A stretch of 64,000 bases of DNA from Hetaerina americana. Lineage: Eukaryota; Arthropoda; Insecta; Odonata; Calopterygidae. Location: contig JAKTNV010000003.1 in the NCBI GenBank assembly GCA_022747635.1, positions 48,775,475-48,839,474 on the forward strand. Reading direction: 5' to 3'. The notes beneath the pieces are model-generated. The model was given only the letters and a program-made list of their open reading frames with translations. It was not told where the DNA came from and ran no database searches. Shown here piece after piece: positions 40,701-55,700 of this stretch (within the stretch, counting starts at the first letter, position 1; the number at the start of each line of letters is the position of its first letter). Made by a program: the position numbers and the translations under genes.

Positions 40701-43700
40701 CCCATTTGCCATCAAAAACTTTATCATAGTTTAGCACTCATTAATTATTATATGTAACTCATGACTTAGGAGAATGAGACCATTATATCCTTAACACATG
40801 AGAAATAACTCATAAATGCAGAACTTTTGAAGAGCTATGAATATACACCAACAGAACTTTTCTCTTTTGAAACATTTACTAGTGTGGATGCAATTTTATT
40901 AATGTCATGGAACTAATAGGCCATCTGCAACACTTCCCATACACATAGTTAAGATATTTCATTTGAGAATATACCAAAATACATAAATCAAAAGAGGTTT
41001 TTATTTAATAAATTTAAATTTTGCACTGAAAGTATTTTATTTAAGATTTTTTACTTTAAATGCAAATCATGCAATTTATATTTACTCATTAGGTTCATAT
41101 ATATGTAATGAGATATCTCATCACATGTTAATCACAAACAAATGGTATTAGCACAAACAATTTCATCTTGGGAATCCTATTCATTAATTAGCAGCCCACT
41201 ATAAATCACATTTTCTGTTACCTGCCCTAATGTAAAAGGTACTTCTCATCTGAATCTGGTTAGCACATATTTTCATTTGAAAAGAAGGGATTATATATAT
41301 TTTTATTATCATTGTGGGTCTAAGGAAGCTGAGTTAAATCATGTGTACTATAATATTACCAACCTGAGCACTTGATAGTACATGTGTTAACAGCTTCTCC
41401 CACTCTGTTGGTAGCCTTGCACATGTAAGTACCAGAATCCTCGGCATATGTATATAAAACATCAAGAGCAACATATCCAAAATCATGGGTTGTACGGAAG
41501 CGATGGCCAGTTTTGATAGCAACACCATTAACAAACCACTCAATTCGAAGATTAGGATCATTGATGGGCTCAACCCTGCACTCAAGATGTGCATGTTCAC
41601 CTTCTCTTAAATTTTCAAGGCTGTAATATAAAAAAACCAAGATATCAAATAAGTATTGGACATGCAAGAAATAAGTTATTCAAAGAGTTCACTTAGTAAG
41701 AGTATACAAAAATGCATATGCAAAACAGAATGGCATCAATTTTTACCTATTTAGAGGTGTGATAAATACTGGCTTTTGTTCTTGAGGCTGCACATCTTCT
41801 TTAGCTGGTCTTTCATATGACTCAAGATCACGAATTTTCTTCAGACGTTGTTCATCCATAGTATCCAAGTACAAACCAGATTTGGCTGTGAAACGCAATT
41901 ATTTTCATAAGGGACTCAGTGAGAATCTAATTCTTAATTCAGATTAGAGATATAATAAAAAAATTGTAAATAAAAAACATGACAATAAATCTAGACCATT
42001 TTCTTTCTATTAAACGATTGTTATTCAACATCACAAAAAATACAATTTTGTAAGATTGGTCACACTTGAGGGAAATTTTAGCATCATTTCAATTATTTAC
42101 TTGTGAACTGGCTTATAGTAGATTAGTATAGAAACACAGATATTAATGACCAAATTTAGCAAAGAATCAAGAACCCATTTGCTGCATCCAAACTTGTAAC
42201 CACCACCATGACTGCCAAGATTTATAGGCATGTCGGAGAAGGACAATAACCCAGTTTTTTTAGAGGTAGCATTAAAATGATTGTCAAGATTGACAGTTTT
42301 AAAGATAGCAATCACATGAACTTCTAAAGGAGAATACACTACACATGGTGTTCAATGAGCACAAGAAAGGATATTTAGGAAATAAAATTTTATTAAATGA
42401 TAGCCCACAATACAGAAGAGAATAGAGTAAACAAAATATACAAAGATAATCCAAATGGTGTCTTCCTATGAACATCATTCAAATATATTTTATGAATAAG
42501 CACAGAAATTGCTAGAGGCTACAAGCCAGGACTAAAATCCAGCAAATAAACTTATTATGCTATGGCAGGTCATTGTTAGTGGTGCAAGGGACATAAATTG
42601 CAAATAGTTACTGTGTTAAAGAAATGATTCTCTTCATAATTGCTATTCTAGTGTTGAAAAAATACTTGTAAATAATTATTACATGAGCTAAAAAGATTGA
42701 AAATGAGAGATATGCCATAAGCATCTATATGCCACTTTTAGGAATTACAGTACTATAAAATCCCTAAATTACAGCATTACAAGATAATTAGCTACAACAT
42801 ACTCCAAATTTGAGGATTCCCTAGCCTACAACCATTGCGAACAAATTTTTTGTTACCTGCCTTCAGTTTCATAACTGTGAAATATCTGAAGATCAATAGA
42901 GGATTCACGCAACTCTAGTTTGATTTTCATTTTATTAGCTGTACAATACTTTGCCTCCTATTAAGCATTAGCTCTAAAGCGTATTCTAATGATATTCTTA
43001 GTTAAGATATAAATGTAAATGAACCAATCAGCTTCTAATAGTTGTCAGTAATTATTTTTCGCTAAAGGATAAATTCTAAGCTACATTTATTTGTAAATAT
43101 ACATTTTTATCTTCAGGTTAATGGACAAACTTTCTGGGATGGGCACACATCACACCTAAGTGAATTGTAAATGTGGATGAAAAATTATGGAGAAGCACTT
43201 AAAATTCAAACTGATAACACAAAAAAGCACATTCTTCCAAGTATGCACCTATTATTTTTTCCCTTTATCTTATTATAATGCTATCCTAATTATAAAGCTC
43301 AGAGACATTTTGGACTACATGAACTGACTAGAACATAAGCTATTATCAGTTCCTGACATTTGATACTCTCACCAGCTCAATAGTCGGGCATAGTCTCCAA
43401 AATTCTTCCTGAATGCCTTGAACTTGTTACCCTCTCCAGTAAATAATTATTTACCCTCTATATGATAGCCTAATTATTTCTACCATTAAACACAACTGAC
43501 TTTCTGGAATTTACTGAATTTTACTATAATCATTACATTGTCATGATGCTAAATATTTCCAAGGGCACTAAATCTAATAATAATTTAAAATGACTAGTAT
43601 GAATTAATTATCACATTAAAATAATATTCTTTCCGCTAAATTTTACAAAATGATGGAAATAATATTGCCATGCATACTGCTATCAACCCCTACCCTAATG

Positions 43701-46700
43701 TTTGAATTTCACATGCCATTGGGCTTAGTATTGGGTAATCTCTACCATCACCTACCAAACAGACCTTTGGGTTGGGTTGGCTACTGCGTATATGGTTTTT
43801 TACTATGTATGTTAAAAGTATTTCATGCAAACAGAGGATTAATGTTCAAGTATTCACGAGTATATACACTCGTAAGTAGTTTTAAAATGACACAATCATG
43901 CATGCTGTTTAAGGTCAGTAAATAAAGTATAATTTCATCATAGCTGTTAGGAACTACGTTGTCTGTGCACAATAATCTGTTCTTGTTCAAAAGTTAATTA
44001 TAGGGATCACCATATACTGTTTTATTGATTATAATATTTTTTTTGGTTTCTTCATGCGAGGTGACAGCCAAGTTTCCATAATGAGAAGAAGAAATTTTAT
44101 ATGCTCCACAAGCAGAGGAACCCATCTTGAAATATTCAAAAAAGTTTTCTCCATAGATTCTTACAGCCCTTTCGAATTTACCTTCAACCTTAACAGAGCA
44201 TGTGGTTACAGCTTCCCCAGCAGCATTCCTTGCCCGACACATATAAGTCCCAGAATCTTCAGCATAAGCATACAAAATATCAAGTGCCACATAGCCAAAA
44301 TCATATGTTGTCTTGAAGCGATGACCTAAAATTTGAAATAAATTTAGTATATAGAATATGACCACTATTTTATTATGCCAGTTAAATACAATGCCTTTCT
44401 GGAGTGCAACAAGAACTAATGCTACTCATGAAAAATAAATCATTAAAAATAAATGATTTTTTCCCTCTGTAATTGTACATTTTGTATTAACATTTTATGT
44501 ACATGCCAACTGAGTTTTCAGGACTATGATTTTCACATCATTTTTTTCAATATTTAAACATTCATTCAATTGAATTTATTGAAGTATCAACTGATATGTG
44601 AAGAAAATTGAGTATAATTATTCCTTGTGATGAAATTCAAGGAAAATTTAAAAAATTACATTAAGACTTCTATTAAACTTAAAATACCAATCTACAAGAT
44701 GATGCTTACCCTGTGGTATTGGACGCCCATTACAGAACCATTCTACTCGCATTGTGGGATCATTCACTGGTGTAAGGGTTGCTTCCAAGTGGGCTGCTTG
44801 CCCTTCCACCAAATTCTCAAGATTTTTCAAGGGACGTCCAAATTGAGGTTTTTCCATGATGCTAGGTTCTTCTTGGACTCCTTTACGGAATCGGGATTCA
44901 TCCTCCAAATATTGAATCTTCTGCAATGCCCCCTCATGCTGGGTTTCAGATATGATCGATGAGCGACCTATTGAAATAATACATAATGTTGAGACTTCTA
45001 CAGAAACCTCATTTGGTTCTAATTTTTCAAAGTCACTTGCACTGGTTCATTTATTATCCATGTCAACATTAGAAGCCTAAATTCTACAAGCTAGAAACAT
45101 ATCATTCAAGAAAATATTTGAAAAATTGACACGTGACAACTAGCATGCCTTTAAAGACCAAGTTAATAGTAAGGTGCTATTAGAAAAAAGATTCAAAAAG
45201 ATCAATCAGGTATCAAAAGGATGGAAACTATTTTACACTTATTGCTGTCCTCAATAGCCCAGACTTAATTAAGCTTTATAAAAGCTATGCATAGGAATAT
45301 TTCAGGGAAATTTGAAAGTGATTTAATTGATACCCCGTAAAAAGTTTTTCATTTTACCTGCATGGTCATGCATGTGAAAATCCAACATTTTCTGAAGGCA
45401 GGTGATTCTAATTTAGCAATCAGGCACCATTACTTGGGTCATTAAAGGCTGAGGAATGGTGAATTTTGAGCAACATTAGAATATAACTATTCCTTACAAA
45501 GCAATAGTATTTTGGTTACTGGATAAAAATGTTTCTAGTCATTAATTGAATGATTTTTTTATACTTACACTTGACTTTGATCTCAATAGTAGATGTGGCA
45601 CTACCAATTCTGTTGGTAGCTTTGCATGTGTATTGTCCAGCATCTTCACCATATACAGTAAGAATGTCCAAAGCAGCAAACCCAAAATCATATGTTGTTC
45701 TAAATCTGTGTCCTGTAAAAAGGAATATGATATGATGTAAAAAGCATATCATAACATATAGCCACTGATGAATTTGTACAAAAATTGCACTGCTTCATAA
45801 TTTTTTCAAAGTAAATAATTCCAAATTCATTAATTAGCATTCACTGAAATCAAGATTTCATGGTATTCTTTCAACCAAAACCTTTCCCAACGAAATACTG
45901 TAATATGTGCACATAAATGAAATTTTCCAATTCATATTTTCATTACTAACATTAGGATTTATAACTGAATAAATTAATTAAATACCAAATATTTACAGTA
46001 AATAATTTTCAAAAATTTTATTTAATTAACCAAGGTCTTTCATTCATTGCTTTTCTAATTTTAGTGATTGGTTCAATTAAAGCTTTTGTCAGTGCATGAA
46101 TATTTATGCTCAAATATGAATGTTTTTATTAACTAGCATCCACTTTTTACGATTTACATATCAAATCCTACTTACCCTGTTGAAGTGGTTTAGAATTGTG
46201 AAACCATTCCACTTTCAAGTTTGCATCTGGATAAGGCTCAATGCGGCATTCAAAGTGAGCACTTTGAGTCTCAGTTAGTTCATGAGGACCATTCAACTGG
46301 GTCACAAAACGTGGAGCTTGTGTGACAACAACCTCTTCTTCTTCACGTCGATGATATTTGGAGGAATCCTCTAGCTGCTGAAGTTTCTGCAATGCACCTT
46401 CATGTTGGCTTTCTAGCAGCAAAGATGCCTTGGCTGTAGAAGATGCAAGAGGTCAATCCAAGGTGATTTTATATTGACGCAGGTGACTAATAGGTTTTAA
46501 TTAAACATCCAATTCCTATAGCATTTCATAGTTACCACAATGACTAAAATTTAAGACCAACAAAAAGTAACATATTATTGTGTTGAAAGTTATAAAACAA
46601 TAATGTTCTTGATTTGATTTTCAGAAAACTAAATGCCTTATGGAATTTGAATTGTGATCTTCAATGAAAAGGCTCCATAAACAATGCAACAATATCAGAG

Positions 46701-49700
46701 TGCAAAAATTATTTGCCTTGACTGGGTTTGATTCCCTGTCAAGGTGAATGATTTTTACACTCTTTATTGCATTGTAATGCACATTTAGCGGATGACTATG
46801 TTTAAAGTTACTATCATGGCATCTCCCACAGTCTTTTAGAATAGGCTCCATGAATAAAAACCTAAACAAGGTATCAACTTACATTGCACCACCAATGTAG
46901 AAGAAGTCACAGCTTGTCCTAAATCGTTAACTGCCCGGCAAGTATAAGTCCCGGAATCTTCTGGATATACATATTTCATATTCAGAGCCACATAACCAAA
47001 ATCATGCATTGTGGTGACACGGTTTGCTGTAAATAAATTTTCATTCATTGATCAGTAATAGAAAACAGTAACTGGAAATACTGTTACACAAATACACCTA
47101 ATGGTCGAAAACCTACAAGCTTCTATGGGCACTCCATTGCGCAGCCATTCTACTCTCAACTTTGGATCTCCAACAGGAATTAGTCGAGCTTCAAAGTGAG
47201 CAGCTTGGTTTTCTGCCACTCTTAAGTCACGCATTGGTAGTGTGAAAACAGGTGCCTGTGATATTACAGAATCCTCCTGGACATGTCTTTGGTGTCTGGA
47301 TGAATCCTCAAGATGAGTGATGTGGCTAAGGGCCGCCTCATTATGTGTATCTAGGTATATTGATTTCTTAGCTGAAATTACATGAAAATAAATGTAGCAA
47401 TAAGGTAAAGACTAGGAAAAGGAATTACTAATTTCCACTTACAAACTGAAAACTGAAAATGCTTGCTTCTCATAGACATGTTACTCACATTGGACAACTA
47501 GGTTTCCAGATGTCACAGCTTGTCCAATTGCATTTTTAGCTCTGCATGTATAGGTCCCTGAATCTTCAGGGTAACAATACATGATATCTAAGGCTACAAA
47601 TCCAAAGTTATTCGTTTCAGTAAACCTTGATCCTGTAAAAGAAGATACCCAAAGATTGGAAAAAATGTCAACAGAGCAAGTTACAGCATCTGATGAAAAT
47701 CTTCTGAATATCCTTTTTTCATGCCAATACTTATACATTTTTTATTAACACATTAAATTGCATTGGCATGAAAACATTTCCATACAGAACAATGGTTATA
47801 ACCATATGCTTTCTGCTTCTCGATGCTTATAGCTCCTTTTTCAGTGGTAAAAATCAGTCTCCATTATATTTCAAGAATTTTTTCAGCCTTCAACTTGTGA
47901 TCACAGTATGGAGAGCAGAAGAACAGCCCAACCATAAGCCTCAAATTACGGTTCCTAGTGAACTAGTCAAGAATTATTTTATAGTGAAATACATTCCGAA
48001 TACACAGAAAAAGAAATGATTCCTTAACTAGTCATTAATTTTTGAAATTCTAGAGTTATGATTAAAAAACCCACCCACAATTACGAGGACTATCCTGCTT
48101 GCAAGAAATTACCTTAAAAATTGATCATTCTGGTATTTTGCTGCACATTATATCTACCAATTATATCCTTTATAAAGAACTTAAGCATATACAATAACTG
48201 GTGTTCTCCATATGAACTCTAAATATGCCATTCACAATTATTCATAATCTAATGGCTGTTATGAATAAGAAACTACTTGAGCCATACCTGATTTTACTGG
48301 AACATTGTTATGAAACCATTCAACCTTCATGGTGGGATCTGACACAGGAATAAGTCTGCACTCAAAGTGCGCTCGCTGTCCTTCTTTGATCTCAATATTC
48401 TTCAATGAAGTGGTGAAAATAGGTGCTTGAGATGTTGTTTCCTCTATCATCTCACTTCTCTGAAACTTTGACCTGTCTTCAAGGTGATGTATCTGTTCCA
48501 ATCCAATCTCATTCTGAGTGCCAGTCAGGATTTGTGCAGAACCTTTAGATTTGAAAAATCCAATTAGTAATCAATTTAATAAATTATTATGCTCACATGT
48601 ACATATAAACTTCAAAAAGTTTGAAACTTCTTTTTCCTTAAGACTTAATAAAATTAGGAATGACTTTGTGAGAGTCATGGGTATCCATAATTAAAATAGC
48701 TCCTTAGTTGCTTTTTTCACTATGGATATCCTCTTTCTTTATTAGAATCTATTATACATACATGCTAACATTCATATGAGTGCGTGTATTTCAAAACTAA
48801 TGTGAAGGGTTATTGAACAACACACTGGAAAGGAACCACAGAAATCAGAAAAGAAAAGGAAAAATGTGTTCCATGGCTTGCAAAATTAAGTAAAAGAGGA
48901 TTTGATCTCATCAATATCTTTTAAAAGAATTGGATGCAAACAGTGATCTATAGCCATGGAAATTAACCAAGGCCAAAGTAAAGTTATGGTTATCATATTT
49001 TAATACAGGCTACTATTAAACCCAAAGCAGATGATTGTTTTATTACTCAAAATTAATTGTACTGAGATAATACAATTAATTAAAAAGAAGTATGCATGCT
49101 GAATAATAAACGGTCAGGTTACACAAATAAAAATATATGCCAAGATAACTATGCAGTTGATTCATTTTCTGCATTAACAACTTTAAGAATTAACACTGAA
49201 TATAGTAAACAATTCAAACATGATCTGTTCCATGATAATAATAATAATTTAAGATATCCAAAGTAGTTATAAAATTTGCCATGAATTCCTACATTCGTTT
49301 TTGTCATTTACTTGTTTCTTGAGATTTGTGAGCCCATTGGTTCCTAATAGTTAAATTTTCACTCATCATCGGGTTAACCAAGGGATGAACCGAGATAGTT
49401 TACACAATGGCAAGGTCAGAGCTTGCAATTGTGTCATGAAACTGCACTGAATCATTATCATCTTTCAAATAAAAACTTATAATAAAGCTAACTCAATCTG
49501 AATTCAATTTTTTTGCTAAATTAGGAAAATGAAATTGTGCAATGAAAATTGAGAAAATGAAAAATATTATCACTTACTTTTGCAAGTCAAATTGCACTGG
49601 ACTTCATCATATCCAACTAAGTTGACAGCACGGCAAGTGTAAACACCTGAATCCTCAGCAATGAGATCAATGATATCCAATGCCACATACCCAAAGTCAT

Positions 49701-52700
49701 GAATAGGTCTGAAACGGTGACCTAGTTAAAAAAATATTGATGAATGTCTTTGTAAATTTCCTTAAAGGTTCATGAGAAAAATAAATGGGCTTGAAATATT
49801 GATCTCAAACACATTTTGGAGCAAAACTTGGTCATCTGGAATTAAATTTCACTAACCTACAGTAATAGGTCGTCCATTTTTATACCATTCCACCTTGAGG
49901 TTAGGATCAGTAACTGGATCCAACTTGCACTCAAAATGAGCATGGTTTCCCTCTCGCATGTTTTCTAAACTCTTAGGTTTTGTAACAAATTTGGGCTTGA
50001 TGTTGACAACTTCATCCATATATTCAGTCTTACGATATCTTGAGCTGTCTTCCAAATACTGGATTTTTTCCAAACCACTTGGATGCTGAGACTCTAAAAG
50101 CAGATCTCTTTTGGCTGCAATATTTTTAAAGAAATAGAATATGTAAATCATGTTATGTATTTTTTTGCAATTCTCATACTACTTTCATGTTTCACATACC
50201 AATCACTTTAACCGAACAAGATGTAACTGCCTCTCCGAGCTGATTGCGTGCCTGGCAAGTATAAACTCCAGAGTCCTCAGGATAGACTCCCAAAAGATCC
50301 AAAGCCACATAATCAAAGTCATAGGCAGGCCTAAATCTATGACCTAAAGATATAAAGCATGCATCAAAGTTATTTTCAGAGCATGAAATAATAATAGCTT
50401 CCTCTGCTCTAATTATTTAGAATGAAATAAGGTCAATTTTTTATTAACTAAATTTAGAATTAAATAATTCTGATTATGTTTCATTTTATGACTATGATAT
50501 TCATCTCAAAGAGAAACTTTATCTTATGATTGAATAAATTTAACACAGGAATGGTGATGCATTACATATTAATTAATAGTATTAATTAATATATGGATGA
50601 TGATCTCAATCTAAGTTACAAGTTTCTTAAGTGGGTCTAAGCTCATATCATTCACTAACTATAATTCCCCCAGATAAAGATTAAACAAGTATGCAAAAGA
50701 TTATAATACAACTGTCAGCATGTTCTTTTTTTGACATACCAGTTCTAACAGGATGTCCGTTGACAAACCAGTCTACATGCATTGAAGCATCTCCGACAGG
50801 TTGTAGTCTGCACTCAAGGTGAACATTGGTGCCCTCGACTGTTTCAACATTATGTAAAGGTCGAGTAAACTGTGGGGGTTGCATGACAGTAACATCTTCA
50901 ACCATCTTCCTCTGGTATCTAGATGAGTCTTCCAACATTTGTATTTGTTCCAAGGCGGATTCATTTTGGGTCTCAGTTAAAATATCAGATCTGCTAATAA
51001 CCTGAAGAGAACAAATTTTAATTGATTACCAAACTTTGAACTTGTATTTCACCAGAGATTACTGGAAAGTCAAGTCATTCTAAGATATCTGGAATAACTC
51101 TGATAAGCATAACAGTTGCAGCAATAACTTCTCAACAATTCTTTCCTAATCTTTTAAATTTTGGAGTGCGCTAAGCAGACTATGGCAAAACATTCAACAA
51201 ATAATATAGGAATCTATGCATAACACAACCTCAAAGACTTCATATATTCATTCTTTTTTATTTGGGCATGTGGTAACTATAAGGTAAAATACACTTCCAA
51301 AATGAAATTATGTTGTACAATATTTGATTTAAGGAATGAGGCAACAAAGTAAAATTATATTTGCTGACATTTTAAACTTTCATTTGCTTGTGAGCTATAT
51401 TAAATTGAATCATGGCCTTTTTACTATTCTTACTACAATAGTAGTACATAAATTTAACAAGATTCTTAGGAACATGAACATATTTATTTATACCTTACCT
51501 CATTAGTGAATAATTTAAAATAACATTGCTAATATGATGCTATATAAATAAGTCATTGAAGTTTACTAATGAATAATGCAATATCTTAAAGAGTAATTAA
51601 AATAATAAAATTCATTACTCACTCTAACGCATGATGAAGTATGAGCTGAGCCCAAGTGATTTGTAGCTCTGACAGTATATTCTCCAGAATCCATTGTAGT
51701 AGCATGGATGATGTCCAGGGCCACGTAGCCAAAATCATAATAGGTCTTAAATCGTGATCCTGAAAAAGTTTGCACCACATGAGTTATAACTGAAAATGCT
51801 ACATAAATGGTTCCTTAAAATTCATAGGTTTGCAAAATAATTAAGGTTAATATCTTCCTTTTATGCTCCGTGGGTACTAATCATAGCAGTCTGATACATG
51901 GTTGACTTATTATGAAAGCATTCAATAAGTCCCAAATGCTAATTGTATTTTCCTAATGTTACTAAAACAACTGTGGTATTCACTATCTGGATCATTGGGC
52001 CACTGAACAGAGAGCATGTGCTCAAATCCCAATTATGTCTCAGAACACATACACTGGGAGTACTTCCTTAGAACAAAAATCTATAAGAGCAACATTTGGG
52101 GCTAATCCCTTTTTTAAGTGTTAACACAAAATGCTAGCCAATCGGAGCTAGTAGAGGCTAAATAGAAAGACATGGATGTTAACTTACCAACAGTTACAGG
52201 CCTTCCATTGAAGAACCACTCAACCCTCATAGTTGGATCACCCATTGGTTCCAAGCGACATTCCAAGTGAATGTTCTTTCCTTCGGCAACTGGTTTAGTA
52301 TCAGTCAATGGTTGCACAAATATTGGCTTAGATTTTGATATTTCTTCAATGTGGTATTGGGGCTCTTGGAACTTGGACTCTTCCAATCGTTGCGTCTTCT
52401 CCATAGTGACCTTATGCATGCTTGAAGTGTCAATGCTGGAGCGTGCTGAAAACAAACAAAAAGGCTATTAAATGAAATTTCCAAAACTTAGCAAAAAACA
52501 CTTTGATACAATACATTCAGCCTTTGTTTACTTGGTACATATGTACTTGGTTCCCATACGCCTGTCTTATTTTAATCAGAAAATAAATTCAGTCTGGATA
52601 ACTTTTTATTTTCTAATCTGAAGTCTTCCACTTAACACAAAGCTTTAAAGTTATTACCCACCTAATAAACTCCCCTCATGCTCTTACACAATAAATGAAT

Positions 52701-55700
52701 TATGATCACCAAAGTGCAGAAATGTATGAGAAACTAACGGCATGGAGGAAAACTTTTGAGTAATAAATGTGGGAACCACATAACTACTACTTGAACTAAT
52801 CTCTATGGTTCTATGGTTTTAAAACTTACTTTCAACTTCCATTTGTGCAGACAGCTGTGCTTCACCAAGAGCATTTCTTGCAACAACTGTGTACATACCA
52901 GCATCTTCAGAGCGGACACTTACAATATCAAGGGCGACATATCCAAAGTCATGATATGTTTGGGTCCTACTAGCACTCATGATCACTTTTCCGTTGAAGT
53001 ACCATTCAATCTATAAGAAAAGGGAGTGTTGGAGGTCAAAGGAAAATTGTCTTCAGGACTTGATATTTGTAATAATTGCAAGCATTGCTTTAAAATATTC
53101 AACTTATGAAATCTTGTTCAATAGGAAGAGAAAAAAATTAATTAACTGCAATTTTATCAATAAATGCTAACACTTAGCATTTCTTACTTAAGAACGGGCT
53201 TCCAAGGCAAAATTCGGGGGTAACTACCAATTTTATTCATCTGTTGACAAGTAAATGAATGTTTGGATAGCAGCAATTTGGTTTTAAAAACTTTCAGGTT
53301 TAGGAAGAGAGCATATTAAACAATACCCTTCCACCCAAATGATAAAATTCATTACGACCATTTGTACTCGGCTGAGCCAGAGCATGCAAGCACTTTAAGA
53401 AAATAGCAAGCCCATTTTACTGATGGTCAATACTTAATAAAAATAGTAAATACACTACAAACCTGTAATGTCATATCATTCTGGGGCTCAACCCTGGCTT
53501 CGAAGTGAGCCCTCTGGCCTTCAACAATTTTGTTTGTCCCTTTCAAAGGTCCTAGAAATCGGGGCTTTTGTGTAACAACCGACTCCTCTTGGACACTGTG
53601 GCTGTAGCGACTGAAAAGAAAGTATCTACGTATTACCAACATTCAAAATAACACTGCAAAGAGATACAGAACTTAAAGATGATTTTTGAATCATAATTTA
53701 ATACTCCTACTTTACTCCTAATATCAAACAAAAAATATTAGTTCCCCATAAACAAACTTAAAAAAGTCTCTTGTTCTGAATTCTGACAGTAAAATTATGA
53801 TACCTTATTATTTGTCTATTAAAATACTTAGCGAATTGAGCAGGTAAGGAATTCCATTTTTTATGTTTTGTTTTGGAAGGACGCAACAGAGCTTTGGATA
53901 GAAGCAATAGTACAATGGTATGAAAAGATCCTAAATATATTACCTGGTATCTTCAAGGTGTTGTATCTTTTCCAAACCACCTGGATGCTGTGAATCAAAA
54001 ATGATATCCTTTTTGCTCAAAACAGTAAGTTTGGCAGCAGTGGTGGCTTGACCCATCCTGTTGGTTGCACGGCATGTATATGTGCCAACATCACGGGATG
54101 TTACAGACTTAATGGTCAATGCCACATATCCAAAGTTGAAGAAACTGGTGATACGAGAGCCTAGAAAATAACAACAGTTTATTTAATCAATGAGATAGGG
54201 CCAGAAATATGCGAGGAACATTTTCCAAAATTCTACCTTATGAACTAGCTATTTCTTTCCACCATTATTAACTCTGTCCATTTAGCTCATCTACCCTCTC
54301 AGTTCTCAAAATATAAACTAATTTCAATAATTGTCATTGAGTTAACTCTGTCCACACAATGTAGTCACACAACAGTAAATATATTCCAATCACCCCTCCA
54401 ATAGAAAAAAATGAGTGGTATACTAATGATAATGTATTAGGCAATATGACATATTGAAAACTCAAAGGGTCCAAATTTACCTTTAATTCAATTTTCACAA
54501 ATATTATAGGATTTACTTTTCTTTTTTTTACTAATTTCTTTTGTTTTTCATTTAGAGGATAATTAGCTATTTTTTCGGATTCTGGATTGAATTTCAAATC
54601 AAATCGCACTTCACCTAAAAAACTTAACATAGGTTAACAAGGAGGAAAGGAAACTTACACAGAATAAGTATTAGTTATATTAAATCCAATATCTATGATG
54701 AATATGCCACATTAACAACTTTAATTACAAATAAATTTTTCCCATTCAAAATTGGAAACAAGAAAGACAGTCTAACCCATCCATTGTATTACAGTAAAAA
54801 TTGAGTTGCCATCCACATATCCTAATTAAATTTTAATTTATAATGAACTGAAAAATCCCTGACTTATATACCTGTCATATACCTTATATATCTGAGCCTT
54901 TTAATATAAATATTGACACATCTTTTAACTACCTATCAAAAAATACTCAAGTTTCAAGCATAATAAAATGGCCAAATCAACACTTACTAGCTTCCACTGG
55001 CTTTCCATCTTTGAACCATTCAACTTTGAGGCTTGGATCCCCCAAAGGTTCCAAGCGAGCCTCGAAGTGAGCAAATCCACCTTCTTTGATGTCAATTTGA
55101 TCTCCAATAGGTGATCGAAACACTGGCGGCGATGTTGATTCAGGAACTTCCTGAACATACTTTGCTTGCATTGCTTGCTGGTAAGCTTCTAGTTCCTGTA
55201 CCTTTTCGATATATCTTTGCTGCTCAGGTATTCCCAAGTCTCCTGTGACACTCGTACGAGCTGTAGTATTAGTGATACAAAAATATTTTCAATAACTAAT
55301 CAATGCATTCAAGTAAAAAAATTATCAATTCTTTAATAACCACCATTTCCCTGCTACATCAAAATTATCCTACATACTTTAAAACCAGGGGAATTCAATT
55401 GTTTTGATTTTTTCTGGCTTAAGATGTAAAAAGCAAATTAAGGATTATCTGATCATTCTGTAACTAGGTTAGACTCTGAAATGATACACATTTTTGTTAA
55501 ATACAGCCAAGCTTGCTGTCATCTTTCAATATTTCTTAATATAATATCTAGCATGTAAAAAGGCAAATATGATAAAAGTTTATTTTTTTATACATAGCCG
55601 TAATTTCCAGTAAAGTGTAAAAATATTTCTTAGTAGCTCAGTTTCTTCCCGTGATTGCATAATTAAGAATACAAAGCTTACTTTAATAGCAATGCTTGTG

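Noticed and set aside
42097..43925. Possible extra Ig module in the 2.3 kb intron between exons 29 and 30
   Set aside because: No EGQ.AHFE, VEWF or DFGY-type motif in any frame; exons 29 and 30 already join in phase.
44054..44329. Plus-strand frames opposite sls exons (also 17483-17724, 39196-39564, 59655-60160)
   Set aside because: They are antisense shadows of strongly supported Ig exons.
51970..52100. Possible decayed SINE (GCTCAAATCCC, ATCATTGGGCCACTG)
   Set aside because: Only one B-box-like match and no second copy in the window.
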